Shown here: positions 29,480 to 37,701 of the stretch, in pieces
Layout: each line of letters starts with the position of its first letter
How positions within the stretch are numbered: position 1 is the first letter of the stretch
IMG/VR virus record: IMGVR_UViG_3300044971_001337
Location: 1-42,421 of that record
DNA: 42,421 bases
Reading direction: 5' to 3' (one strand)
Source of the DNA: a virus
Translations under genes and position numbers: made by a program
Notes under the pieces: generated by a model
Database searches by the model: none
What the model saw: the letters and a program-made list of their open reading frames with translations, nothing else
Told to the model about the DNA's origin: nothing

Positions 29480-31525
29480 CTACTGCAATCTGACGCCGAC
29501 GACGGCCCTGTCCCGCCTCTGGCCGAAGTAGACTGGGTTTTTCGTGATTTCCAGGCCAGCCGACCGCACCAGCGAAGCGAACCATTGCGGCTGCACTCGC
29601 TTGCCGTACCAGTTCGAGAATCGATCTCGGAAATCCGATATCCCCACCTTGGCGTCCGGGTCGATCTCACACTGGCTCTGTACGAACTCCGTGAGCGGGT
29701 TCTGACTTGCCCGATACTCCTCGACCTCAGCCCGCCCGACGCTGGTGAACGTGCCGCCGTTGAGATATAGCCGCTGGGCACCGTATAGCGCCCAATGTAA
29801 GATCCCCTGAATCTCCCCGCGCAGTTTGTCCCAGATGGCACGGTCCTGCTGCGCCAGTGGTATGACGTGATTGAACGATATCAACAGCAGCCGGTTAAAC
29901 GTGCCGCGGCTGCGGTCGTTGATTGTCGGCAGCACGTTCGTGACAATGACATGTTTCGCTATTGGGACGTCCAACACCGGTGGGAGGAACTTCTCATCGA
30001 ATAGAATTGGCTCCTCTGTCGAAACCAGCGTCTTAAATCCGCCGTCCGCGATCATTGCGTCACTGGTAAGTTCTGTGAGAAGATTCACCAGTTTCCCCCG
30101 CAGCGGAGCGCGCTTGCGCGGGTCGTCCATGGACTCGACGCCCACGGCGCAGCAGTTCTGCTGGCCTGCAAGGACGCGCAGTAGGTAGGGGATGGTGGAC
30201 TTCCCGCAATCGGACTCGCCCTTACAGAGTAGGGCCTTTTTGTAGGTGGCGTGAGGCATGAGGCAATAGCCGAAGAACTCCTGCAGGGCGTCTTGCTTCG
30301 CCTCCTGGTCGATGTCGCCGCCGAAGTAGGTGTCGAGGCATTCCTGCCAAACTGGGCAGGTGCTCGACGAATCGTACTCATGCGGGACGCACGATTGCAG
30401 ATAGTCTTGCTTGCGATGGCTGCGCAGGGACATCGACCGCACGTCGATCACGCCGTTCATCAGCGGGATTTCGTACTTCTCCAGATTCCGCCAGTGCACT
30501 TTATCGTTCCGTGATTCGTCCACAATGCGATTGGCGATCTCTGAGCGGCGTTTCATGTTCGAGTGCCGCGGCTCGGCCCGTAACGCCAGGTGCTTGAGCG
30601 ATCCGGCGTCAATCTGCCCCCAGTGCGTCCCAAGGTACTGATAGAGAACGCCGTTGTGGTTGATGAACGCGTGCTGCTGCATCAGCCGGTCAGCATGGGC
30701 GTTGGGCGTGAGCTTGGCGGGCACCTCGACGTCGCTCGATTCGTATTCGGGCTCGATGGTTTCAGGCTGCTGTGGTACGACGTATTCCGGCGACATCCCC
30801 GGCGCGTAGCGCTTGCAGACGTCGGCCACCAGCTTAACGATGTTCTTCTCGGGAGGAACGATCTCGCAGCGCTTCGATAGCGTGATGAGCGCTGGCAGGA
30901 TCTCGGCCTCTTCCATGCCGTACTTGGAGCGCATCGAGCACGCATATTTAAACAGCGTCGTATGCTGCTGCCCATGCGGAATGATGTTCGGCGCCGGTCC
31001 GACTCGCTGGCTGCCGGTTGGCTTCAGCCGCTCCAGTAGCCACTCCGGAGCCTCTGCCGGATGCCCGATAGGGAACTCATCGGGGCAGTCCCAGGCATAC
31101 TCCTGCTTTGTGTCGGGGTGGATCGACGGGGCCGCCACGATGTAGCCACCGACGCCGCGGATGTCGATATGCGGGCCGATCTTCGAGGTAGAGTTTTGAA
31201 CCGCAAAGTCCGGCGACTTGAACAGGAAGTGTCGGCCGTCGGTGCCGGTGACGGCCGTGATCGTATCCGGCAGGCTGACCGACTCCAGCCACTCGGCCGC
31301 ATCGGCGTGCTTGCTGTCCACGTCGAGAACGAACCAGAGTACGCCGGTCTTTAGGCCGATGTTGTACTGCGGGTTTTCGGTCCACCATTTACGGATGGCG
31401 GATTCGTCGGTCGTGGCGTCGAGGCATCCGTGTTTCGATGCAGGGATCTTCGAGAGTGGCTTGAGTGGATGCACCGGCCAGCCGCGGCGGGCGTAGTGAA
31501 GGGCGGCGTCGATTAAGCGGCTCAT
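29480..31525 (-). CDS. primase-polymerase / SF3 helicase (D5-like replication protein)
   Basis: A 681-aa frame with ATG at 31525. The N-terminal prim-pol domain shows LDVDSK (Asp68, Asp70), GRHFLFK (His99), DIRGVGGYIVAAPSIH (121-136). The middle part is a D5-N-like helical region. The C-terminal SF3 helicase has Walker A GESDCGKST (436-444), LVNLLTELTSD, and VTNVLPTINDRSRGTFNRLL near 529-548. Such proteins prime and unwind phage DNA at the origin. The repeat cluster just downstream (29239-29421) is a natural origin candidate. It is the last gene of the early/middle unit. Confidence 0.93.
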   Translation of the reverse strand: MSRLIDAALHYARRGWPVHPLKPLSKIPASKHGCLDATTDESAIRKWWTENPQYNIGLKTGVLWFVLDVDSKHADAAEWLESVSLPDTITAVTGTDGRHFLFKSPDFAVQNSTSKIGPHIDIRGVGGYIVAAPSIHPDTKQEYAWDCPDEFPIGHPAEAPEWLLERLKPTGSQRVGPAPNIIPHGQQHTTLFKYACSMRSKYGMEEAEILPALITLSKRCEIVPPEKNIVKLVADVCKRYAPGMSPEYVVPQQPETIEPEYESSDVEVPAKLTPNAHADRLMQQHAFINHNGVLYQYLGTHWGQIDAGSLKHLALRAEPRHSNMKRRSEIANRIVDESRNDKVHWRNLEKYEIPLMNGVIDVRSMSLRSHRKQDYLQSCVPHEYDSSSTCPVWQECLDTYFGGDIDQEAKQDALQEFFGYCLMPHATYKKALLCKGESDCGKSTIPYLLRVLAGQQNCCAVGVESMDDPRKRAPLRGKLVNLLTELTSDAMIADGGFKTLVSTEEPILFDEKFLPPVLDVPIAKHVIVTNVLPTINDRSRGTFNRLLLISFNHVIPLAQQDRAIWDKLRGEIQGILHWALYGAQRLYLNGGTFTSVGRAEVEEYRASQNPLTEFVQSQCEIDPDAKVGISDFRDRFSNWYGKRVQPQWFASLVRSAGLEITKNPVYFGQRRDRAVVGVRLQ

Positions 31526-33330
31526 GAGTGATCCTCGTCAACAACCCCGTACTGTTTTTCTTTGGCGAACTCATCAATCGCGTTCCAAAATCCACGCGCA
31601 ATCAGTTCCGATCCAGCAGGCCGGTTATTGTTCAAAAAATGAAGGCACTCGGTCTTATTGCACGAGAGCCCGCGCCACTCAGAAAACAGATTGTAGAAGT
31701 TACCACTTATCTCTCCGCCTGTTGAGTGCAGGTGGTTAAACAGCCCAACCACATAAGCGTCTTGTGGATCGGCACGCTTCCTGTAACCCCATAGCCATTG
31801 CCCGAAGTCGTTATCACTGATGAGCTTATGCAGTTCATAAGTGGTCATCGGCTTACTTCGTAACCACTCCGCCCACCGATCCGCATACTCCTGAATCAGT
31901 CCCGCGTTACGCTCGTTCCACTCCGACCGCCACCCCGACTCCGGCCGCTGCTTAAAGATCCCCTCGTACTTCACGAACGCATAGCCCTTCGAGAACGGCG
32001 AACCGTCTTTCTTGCGCTCGGTGTGCTGGTCGCGGAGTAGCTGGAAATACTTCCGCTTCCGTTGCGCCTCGGTGTATTCCCGGATTCGCTTCTCCGTGAC
32101 CTCCTCCAGTACGCCGTTATAGACCTTCAGTTGCTTCTGTTTCGAGCGAACGGCGAACACATACCCGCATTTGCAGACGTCGGTCTGTAGTTCCGCCACC
32201 TCGCCGCAATCCGGGCATACCTTGAAGGTCTGGGCATACGAAACCTGTTTGCACCGCTTCCGCGTCGAGTCATCCAACAACTGCCAATTCTGCTCTGCCG
32301 TTACCAGCCCATGCTCCATGGTGCAGTTCCCATGGTCCAGGATTAGGCAGTCTTGCTTGCCCGGTGCCGTCCGTAGTCCGCGCCCTGCCATCTGGAGGTA
32401 GAGGCCCTTCGATTTCGTGGGCCGCGCCAGGACGACGGCAGCCACCACGGGCACGTCTACGCCCTCAGTGAGCACCATGGCGTTCGAGACGACCGTCAGG
32501 CGGCCATCGGCGAGGCGCTGGAGTATGCTGGTCCGTTCGTCCTTCGGCGTCTCTCCGTCCAGGTGCGCGGCGCGGATGCCAGCCGCCAGGAACGCATCGA
32601 CTATAGTCCTGCTGTGCTTCACGCCCGCGGCGAAGACCATCGTCGGCCGACCGTTGGCCAGTCGCAGCCACTCCGTCACGACGTCCCCAACTAGGTGCGG
32701 TTTATTCATCGCATCGGCAAGCTCGTCCCGGTCGTAGTCGTTCCCCGCGATGCGGACGCCATGCAGGTCGATCCGGCGCCCCGCGAACGAACGCGGCGGG
32801 ACGAGGTAGCCCATGGCGATCAGTTCGTGAATCGGCGGGCACTGCACCATCACGTCGAACATGGAAGCAAGGCCCTTGCCGTCGCTCCGGATCGGCGTAG
32901 CTGTCAGCCCGATCTGATACGGGTTGCCAGCGTTCCGGATGACTTCCTGGTAACTGTTCGCCGTCGCGCGGTGTGCCTCGTCGATCATAATGAGCGAGGG
33001 CGGCACGTCGAAGTCCCGGTTCACGAGAGTCTGCACAGATGCCACCTGCACGAGTTCGTGCGGCCGGTCGCGCCAGTGCTGCCCCATCACGACGCCGTGC
33101 CGGATGCCGAACTGGTCTAGGCGGGTGGAGGCCTGTTCGATGAGTTCCTTCCGGTGAGCCAAAAACCAGACACGCCGGCCGCGCTCGACCGTCAGGCGGA
33201 TGATTTCCGCGCCGATGGTCGTTTTGCCCGCGCCGGTAGGGGCGACGATGAGGACTCGGCGATGGGTGCGGAGGGCGCAACGGGATTCGTTGACGGCTTG
33301 GGATTGGTAGGGGCGGAGGGTCTGGATCAC
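31522..33330 (-). CDS. SF2 DEAD/DEAH helicase with zinc ribbon
   Basis: The GTG at 33330 overlaps the upstream TGA as GTGA and gives 602 aa (MIQTLRPYQSQAVNES). Helicase motifs are complete: APTGAGKTT (30-38), IDEAH (116-120), TATP (143-146) and QMAGRGLR in the second RecA-like domain. A CPDC ... CKCG zinc ribbon follows. The last 180 residues are a separate helical region without a known family. It resembles phage Rad25/UvsW-type helicases that act in replication, recombination or branch migration. It lies between a VRR-NUC nuclease and the prim-pol/helicase gene. Confidence 0.9.
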   Translation of the reverse strand: MIQTLRPYQSQAVNESRCALRTHRRVLIVAPTGAGKTTIGAEIIRLTVERGRRVWFLAHRKELIEQASTRLDQFGIRHGVVMGQHWRDRPHELVQVASVQTLVNRDFDVPPSLIMIDEAHRATANSYQEVIRNAGNPYQIGLTATPIRSDGKGLASMFDVMVQCPPIHELIAMGYLVPPRSFAGRRIDLHGVRIAGNDYDRDELADAMNKPHLVGDVVTEWLRLANGRPTMVFAAGVKHSRTIVDAFLAAGIRAAHLDGETPKDERTSILQRLADGRLTVVSNAMVLTEGVDVPVVAAVVLARPTKSKGLYLQMAGRGLRTAPGKQDCLILDHGNCTMEHGLVTAEQNWQLLDDSTRKRCKQVSYAQTFKVCPDCGEVAELQTDVCKCGYVFAVRSKQKQLKVYNGVLEEVTEKRIREYTEAQRKRKYFQLLRDQHTERKKDGSPFSKGYAFVKYEGIFKQRPESGWRSEWNERNAGLIQEYADRWAEWLRSKPMTTYELHKLISDNDFGQWLWGYRKRADPQDAYVVGLFNHLHSTGGEISGNFYNLFSEWRGLSCNKTECLHFLNNNRPAGSELIARGFWNAIDEFAKEKQYGVVDEDHS

Positions 33331-33668
33331 TCGAACCCCTCCATGTGATACCAGCGCCGGAAAAGATCGAGCGAGTCCGCCCACGTCGCGGAGATGCCTT
33401 GGTGGAGGCGTTTGGCGATGTACTCCCGCTGGGGCTTGCTTGGCTTTTTGCCTGGCCGCTTTACCTCGATCTCCAGATACTCGACGATGCGATCCTGCTT
33501 CGTTGGACGCATAGCGGACCAGTCGCACTGGCCTTCTTCGCCAACGCGGACCTTGCCGCCGTAGGGAGTCAGCAAAACGGCGCTATGCTGCCTGCGGATG
33601 ATCCATCCTCGATTGACCAAGAAGCCGATGATCTCGGCTTCGACGTCATTTTCTGTTACAGTAGACAC
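33327..33668 (-). CDS. VRR-NUC nuclease
   Basis: The GTG at 33668 has AAAGGAGGGGAGAC before it and gives 113 aa. The frame is open further upstream but without a ribosome site. VRR-NUC features: DVEAEIIGFLVNRGW near the N-terminus, QCDWSAMRP, LEIEVKRPGKKPSKPQREYI, and ADSLDLFRRWY. The Asp, Glu and Lys in these blocks form the PD-(D/E)xK site. Phage VRR-NUC proteins are small structure-specific nucleases. It is translationally coupled to the SF2 helicase, so they may act together on branched DNA. Confidence 0.9.
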   Translation of the reverse strand: MSTVTENDVEAEIIGFLVNRGWIIRRQHSAVLLTPYGGKVRVGEEGQCDWSAMRPTKQDRIVEYLEIEVKRPGKKPSKPQREYIAKRLHQGISATWADSLDLFRRWYHMEGFE

Positions 33669-33743
33669 GTCTCCCCTCCTTTGGGGTGCTCCCTGCCTCG
33701 TAGGTAGCGTCGGCAAAACAGAAACCGACACGGCAGGTCTAGA

Positions 33744-33917
33744 TTAGTTGGTTGCGGGCGCCACCCGCCGCACGAAATAATGCCCCGGCGTCTTGAACAC
33801 GCCGATATGGTCCACGAAAACCACGACCTTCTCCGGCTTCTCCCGCGCCGCCAAGATGTGCCGGAAGACCGTTTCCAGCGGGATGTCGGGGTCGTGCTGG
33901 ATGATGATGCGGGTCAT
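33744..33917 (-). CDS. small hypothetical protein
   Basis: A 57-aa frame, MTRIIIQHDPDIPLETVFRH, with ATG at 33917 and GAGGAGACAGGC before it, ending with TAA at 33744. The start overlaps the upstream stop as ATGA. It is a compact alpha/beta sequence (KVVVFVDHIGVFKTPGHYFV). Function unknown. Confidence 0.72.
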   Translation of the reverse strand: MTRIIIQHDPDIPLETVFRHILAAREKPEKVVVFVDHIGVFKTPGHYFVRRVAPATN

Positions 33918-34168
33918 GCCTGTCTCCTCAATCTCTCCACCGCCTCAATCAACATCTCTGCCTCCAGATCCGCCCGCCGCAGGTCGCCGCGCAGGCAGCG
34001 CAACCCGGCCAAGTCCATCCGGCCATCCCACCGCCGCACGACCGCCAGCGTGTCCCGCAGGTGTTCCCGGCAGCGCTCCACCCGCGCCCGCAGCGCCTCG
34101 ACGGTCATCTCCGGGGCGCGGTCTGCGGCGGTGCGCCGGGAGCGGGGATGGGGTTTGGTGTGGGTCAT
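33914..34168 (-). CDS. small basic helical protein
   Basis: The ATG at 34168 overlaps the upstream stop as ATGA and gives 84 aa (MTHTKPHPRSRRTAADRAPE). It is very Arg-rich with a helical core (LRARVERCREHLRDTLAVVR) and a second helix (ADLEAEMLIEAVERLRRQ). It could bind nucleic acid. Function unknown. Confidence 0.75.
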   Translation of the reverse strand: MTHTKPHPRSRRTAADRAPEMTVEALRARVERCREHLRDTLAVVRRWDGRMDLAGLRCLRGDLRRADLEAEMLIEAVERLRRQA

Positions 34169-34485
34169 TGGGGGCCTCGTGCCTCGTCGATGGCGGCACG
34201 GACGGCCAGCTGCGGGTTCTCGTCGTCCTCGTAGAAGTCGGAAGCGCGGTCCCATACGCCGTCGTCAAGCCAGCCTTTACCGTTGAGTGACTCGTCAATG
34301 ATGCGCGTCAGCCGCTCCGAGTCCTCCTTCGCCGCCGCCAGTTCGGCTTCGAGTTGGGTGACGCGGGTGCTAAGCGCAGCATGGTCGTCAAGTACGGCCG
34401 ACGCCGCTTGCGCCACATAATCAGACTTGGCAAGGTTGGCGTATGTCCGCAGCGTTTTCAATGCGTGTAGGATTTCTGGGGTCAT
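34165..34485 (-). CDS. small modular phage protein, coiled coil plus AIDEARG tail
   Basis: A 106-aa frame with ATG at 34485 overlapping the upstream stop as ATGA. It has a helical start (MTPEILHALKTLRTYANLAK), a coiled coil (STRVTQLEAELAAAKEDSER), then WLDDGVWDRASDFYEDDENP and AVRAAIDEARGPQ. The tail is shared with 1555-1794 and 34482-35135. Proteins with this layout are common in early regions of phages and are variable in length. Function unknown. Confidence 0.8.
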   Translation of the reverse strand: MTPEILHALKTLRTYANLAKSDYVAQAASAVLDDHAALSTRVTQLEAELAAAKEDSERLTRIIDESLNGKGWLDDGVWDRASDFYEDDENPQLAVRAAIDEARGPQ

Positions 34486-35135
34486 TTCGCACCCCGTGCC
34501 GCGTCGATGGCGGCGTTGAAACGGTCACGATAACTGCCGCCGTCCACCCGATCAGCCGCATAGATCGTTGGAAAGCTGAGCCGGTTTCGTCTCTTGCCGT
34601 CTTCCCAATGGATCAGGCTCTCAGCGCGCAGCCACCGATACCGCTCCGCATCAGCCACCAGTCCCGCCTCCCGCTCCAGGGCGTCGGCGGCGGCGAGCAT
34701 GGCCGCAGCGTCCATCGCTGATACTGCCCCGACCTGCGCTTCAAGCCTTGCGATGCCAGTCATCCCGGCGTTGTCTGATGCGGCTGCCTGCCGCGCGTAC
34801 TCCTGCGCTCTGCGCTTCAGCGGCTCCGCCATCTCTCTCAGCCGCTGGACCTGGGCGGCGGTGTCTGCCAGCAGTTTGCCAGCGTTTAGCGTCTCCCGAC
34901 CTTGCGTTTCTGGCGGGGGAGGGGTCACCGCATCAGCGTTAACCCCTTTGATTCTGGCGGACTCGGCGTGGTTCGAACACGCTACCCCCGACTTAGAAGG
35001 TCGTGGGTCATTGCCTGTCTCGTTCTGTAAGTCGTTGTTTTTATTGTCCATAGCGTCAGCCTTTACTAATCCTGCCAGCATTCTGCCAGCATTTACAGAC
35101 TCCCGAACTGATTTAAAACAAGCGGAGGTTTTCAT
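34482..35135 (-). CDS. modular phage protein with YRWLR/AIDAARG C-terminus; reading frame spans the putative attP
   Basis: A 217-aa frame with ATG at 35135 and AGGAGGCGACGCAAC before it. The C-terminal half is a recognisable phage module: a long helix (RLREMAEPLKRRAQEYARQA), DAERYRWLRAESLIHW and YRDRFNAAIDAARG. The N-terminal half (to about residue 95) is Asn/Pro/Ser-rich and low in structure. Its DNA contains a tRNA-Arg 3' half (34956-35005) and two pairs of tandem repeats, so that part may be a site first and coding sequence second. NAGRMLAG and NAGKLLAD in the protein are the translated repeats. Confidence 0.75.
   Translation of the reverse strand: MKTSACFKSVRESVNAGRMLAGLVKADAMDNKNNDLQNETGNDPRPSKSGVACSNHAESARIKGVNADAVTPPPPETQGRETLNAGKLLADTAAQVQRLREMAEPLKRRAQEYARQAAASDNAGMTGIARLEAQVGAVSAMDAAAMLAAADALEREAGLVADAERYRWLRAESLIHWEDGKRRNRLSFPTIYAADRVDGGSYRDRFNAAIDAARGAK
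34865..34886. repeat. tandem 11-bp repeats, inner arm of putative attP
   Basis: CTGCCAGCAGT (34865-34875) and TTGCCAGCGTT (34876-34886) are adjacent and in the same orientation. They match the pair at 35072-35093. They lie 69 bases from the tRNA-like core, a spacing typical of integrase arm sites. Confidence 0.7.
34956..35005 (-). other. putative attP core: 3' half of tRNA-Arg(UCU)
   Basis: On the minus strand this reads as an anticodon arm (loop CTTCTAA, anticodon TCT, four of five stem pairs), a 5-base variable loop, a full T-arm (GCGTG, TTCGAAC, CACGC), then CGAGTCC, G, CCA. No matching 5' half (acceptor strand, D-arm) is present upstream, so it is not a tRNA gene. Phages that integrate into tRNA genes carry just such a 3' part in attP, so that the gene is restored on integration. 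The likely host target is tRNA-Arg(UCU). Confidence 0.75.
35072..35093. repeat. tandem 11-bp repeats, outer arm of putative attP
   Basis: CTGCCAGCATT occurs twice in a row (35072-35082 and 35083-35093). The pair lies 66 bases from the tRNA-like core, nearly symmetric with the pair at 34865-34886. Together they look like integrase arm-binding sites on both sides of the crossover core. Confidence 0.7.
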
Positions 35136-35325
35136 GTTGCGTCGCCTCCTGTTGTTTCACTACCAGCGTTTTATTGCCTTCGGCTGCGCTATTCCCTACG
35201 GACTCTGATATGATTTGCGCAACACGCAAGGACTCTCGCAGTTCAGCAAACTTGTTCTTGTGTAGGGCCATATTCGCTCGAACGATATGGCCCCGGATCT
35301 CTTCTTTGATGGCTTGGTCTATCAA
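35113..35325 (-). CDS. small helical protein
   Basis: A 70-aa frame starting with TTG at 35325, which overlaps the upstream TGA as TTGA and follows AAAAAGGGGAC. The sequence, MIDQAIKEEIRGHIVRANMA then KFAELRESLRVAQIISESVG, is mostly helical, with a Gln/His/Asn tail. It overlaps the next start by 23 bases. Function unknown. Confidence 0.65.
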   Translation of the reverse strand: MIDQAIKEEIRGHIVRANMALHKNKFAELRESLRVAQIISESVGNSAAEGNKTLVVKQQEATQHENLRLF

Positions 35326-36524
35326 GTCCCCTTTTTCTCCTTCATGATTTGCTTGTATCGAACATAGGCGTCAGACTTCGGTTGCGTCTGCCCTAATCCC
35401 TTGCACCAGTAATCATTCCTCAGCAGCACCTTGCACATGCGCCGCCAAGATGGAGCCCAGCACTTCGCCTCAAGCTCGGGCGGGGCCTCCTCTGGGATTT
35501 GCTTATAGCCGCGGTCGTGCCATCCCTTGATGAACTTCTTAAACCGGTAGACGTAGTGCGCTCGCGTCTTCTGCGGCATCGTCTGAAGCAGCAGATTACA
35601 GAACGATTTCCAGGTGTGATGAGGCGGCTTGGTGATTTTGTTGTAACCGGTGATGTTGCCGTTTTCTTCGATGTATAGGGCACCTGAATTCGCTCCGTTC
35701 ACGCGCGCCACCAGCTTGAACCACGTTTGCGGCTCCAGAATGTGATAGAGCCATAGCCCGCGCCGCTGGTCGTCCCCGAACGGCTGGCATAGCCGTTGCT
35801 GGCTCAACGGGACACCGGCCATCTGCATCTTGTCGTAGATCTTGTTGTGCGGCTTGTGTGGGAACTTGGCGTGATACGTCCAGATGTCCGTGGTGAGCCA
35901 GTCGTAAATCGGGTACACGTTAAACACTTGATCGACGATCTTGGTCGTCCAGCGGTGCCCCGCCCACATCAGGTCTTTCTTCTCCCACGTGGCTACTGCG
36001 CAGTATCGGTGGAGCGACTCTTGCGCCCGGATGCCGATAAAACCCGCCGTCAGCTTCCCTTCGCCGTACCATCGCCCAAATAGAACGATGAACTCCTCGA
36101 ACTCCATCTCCGGTAAGGCGAAAGGGTAGTCGTGAACGCTCTTGTGGACCGCTGGTTTCTGCCTGATCCATAGATCTTTCTTCGTCTCGTCCCAGGCCGT
36201 CCAGCGTGGCTCATAATTGGTCACCGCATTGCGAAGCAGCATCGGAATGCAGATCCAATGTGGATCGATATGATCCCGGTAAAGCTCGAGCATCTCCTCC
36301 ACGTGTGCAATTGTCTCGGCGTACTGCGCCTCGAAGTCGATGTACATGACGGCAACCTTACGGTTTCTCGCAATCGCCTCTTCCATGACGAGGTGAAGCA
36401 TGACGCTCGAATCCTTCCCGCCTGAGAAGGCGATGTAAACCTTCTCGAAGCTGTCAAACACCATCGAAATGCGGTTTTTCGATGCCGCGTAAACGTCAAT
36501 ATCTCGGAATCGTTTGATGCCCAT
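35322..36524 (-). CDS. IbrA-like PP-loop protein (PAPS reductase superfamily, DUF3440 type)
   Basis: A 400-aa frame with ATG at 36524, one base after the ParB-like stop. The PP-loop SGGKDSS (34-40) binds ATP for pyrophosphate release. Later blocks (FIGIRAQESLHRY, TTKIVDQVFNVYPIYDWLTT, HNKIYDKMQMAGVPLSQQRL) match the IbrA/DUF3440 group. PP-loop enzymes of this superfamily activate sulfate or tRNA, or modify DNA (DndC). IbrA and IbrB are known as a paired unit on phage and prophage elements, and the partner is the next gene upstream. The substrate here is unknown; DNA or RNA thiolation and regulation are both possible. Confidence 0.85.
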   Translation of the reverse strand: MGIKRFRDIDVYAASKNRISMVFDSFEKVYIAFSGGKDSSVMLHLVMEEAIARNRKVAVMYIDFEAQYAETIAHVEEMLELYRDHIDPHWICIPMLLRNAVTNYEPRWTAWDETKKDLWIRQKPAVHKSVHDYPFALPEMEFEEFIVLFGRWYGEGKLTAGFIGIRAQESLHRYCAVATWEKKDLMWAGHRWTTKIVDQVFNVYPIYDWLTTDIWTYHAKFPHKPHNKIYDKMQMAGVPLSQQRLCQPFGDDQRRGLWLYHILEPQTWFKLVARVNGANSGALYIEENGNITGYNKITKPPHHTWKSFCNLLLQTMPQKTRAHYVYRFKKFIKGWHDRGYKQIPEEAPPELEAKCWAPSWRRMCKVLLRNDYWCKGLGQTQPKSDAYVRYKQIMKEKKGT

Positions 36525-36525
36525 G

Positions 36526-37683
36526 TTAGTAGATATCCGATTGGCGGTCGCCGGAGTAAGCTTCGGTCATCGTCACTTCAGGGCGGCCGTTCGCTACGAG
36601 CCACTTGTTGAGGTATTCCAGAGCTATCTGATTGGCTCGCTCGGCTTGCTCGTCTGTCAGAAGGTTAAACCCACCGCGGAACGATGACGGAATACCCATA
36701 GCAAAACACGCCGCCGCTTGCCCGAGCCACGCAATACGGTTCATGGCCGAGTTCGTCAGGTAGTGCTCGCAGGAGTGCTTCCAGTTCGTGATTACGTAAT
36801 CGAGTGCTTCGGAAAAAACCTTGTCATTAGTCAAGAATGCTTCGTACATCCGCTCGCATTCTTCTTTCGTATTGCCGTTCAGTGTCGGATTGTAGAATCC
36901 GGCCTTGTAGCACTCCCACTTGTCCCACGTATGGAAGATCCGCCCTTCGTCGCCGGTGTTGACCGTGCGAAAGTCCTTCGCTTCCTCCCCGTAGGTCGTT
37001 ACGTCGTCGGTAAGCTCCTCGAAATCCTCTTCCGTGATCTCGCCTTCCACGTCCCACGAGCGAGAGAATTGCTTATCGGCGAACATCTCGGCGAGTCCGG
37101 TAATCTGGCAAAGCCGAAGGATCTCGTCCTGATCCATACCCAAGTCGCGGGAGATTCGCTCATCCGTCCAGTTGCGGCGCTTGAGTTCGATGACGATATC
37201 GGACATCGCCTCAACTTTGTGCTTCCCGCGGGCGCGGTTGTGACGGATGGTCGAAGCAATCCTGTCCCCTTTGCCTTCGCGCTCGTGCCGGATGACCGCC
37301 AGGGGTAAATAGCCGTGGACGCGCTTCTTGACAACCTTCGACTCCTTACCTACCCGGTTGCGGTGGAATCCGTCCACCACTTCATACCCGCCGTCTCGGG
37401 GCCACGAAACTATGGGTTGCGTGAATCCGTCGGCGTCGATGGACCGCTCCAAGAGCTTCATCTCGGGCGGCGCTACGCTGTTCGGGTTGTAGTCGTTGGC
37501 GACGACTAAATCAGACTTGACCCACAGCACGCAATCAACCGGCTCGTCTTTGAACGGACTCAGTTCGTGCAACTCCCGCTTGATCGCGTTGATGATTTCG
37601 ACCTTGGAATCCAGGTCGAGTACACTGATGTCCGTAAATGCTTGCTTGGCTTTCTCTATGATTTCGTTTTTGTATAAGCTCAC
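36526..37683 (-). CDS. IbrB-like ParB-domain protein
   Basis: A 385-aa frame starting with GTG at 37683 and GAGGAGAGGATCA before it. The ParB/Srx fold is seen at ANDYNPNSVAPPEMKLLERS, GFTQPIVSW and VVDGFHRNRVG (the DGxHR motif at 104-108), then TIRHNRARGKHKVEAMSD and a helix-turn-helix-like DERISRDLGMDQDEILRLCQ. The second half is a separate helical domain without a known family. ParB-type folds can hydrolyse CTP or ATP or act as nucleases. It is encoded with the IbrA-like protein as a two-gene unit. Confidence 0.85.
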   Translation of the reverse strand: MSLYKNEIIEKAKQAFTDISVLDLDSKVEIINAIKRELHELSPFKDEPVDCVLWVKSDLVVANDYNPNSVAPPEMKLLERSIDADGFTQPIVSWPRDGGYEVVDGFHRNRVGKESKVVKKRVHGYLPLAVIRHEREGKGDRIASTIRHNRARGKHKVEAMSDIVIELKRRNWTDERISRDLGMDQDEILRLCQITGLAEMFADKQFSRSWDVEGEITEEDFEELTDDVTTYGEEAKDFRTVNTGDEGRIFHTWDKWECYKAGFYNPTLNGNTKEECERMYEAFLTNDKVFSEALDYVITNWKHSCEHYLTNSAMNRIAWLGQAAACFAMGIPSSFRGGFNLLTDEQAERANQIALEYLNKWLVANGRPEVTMTEAYSGDRQSDIY

Positions 37684-37701
37684 TGATCCTCTCCTCTCGA
37701 A

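Noticed and set aside
34956-35005. functional tRNA-Arg gene
   Set aside because: Only the 3' half is present. No 5' acceptor strand, D-arm or matching upstream sequence was found, so it is better read as an attachment-site core.
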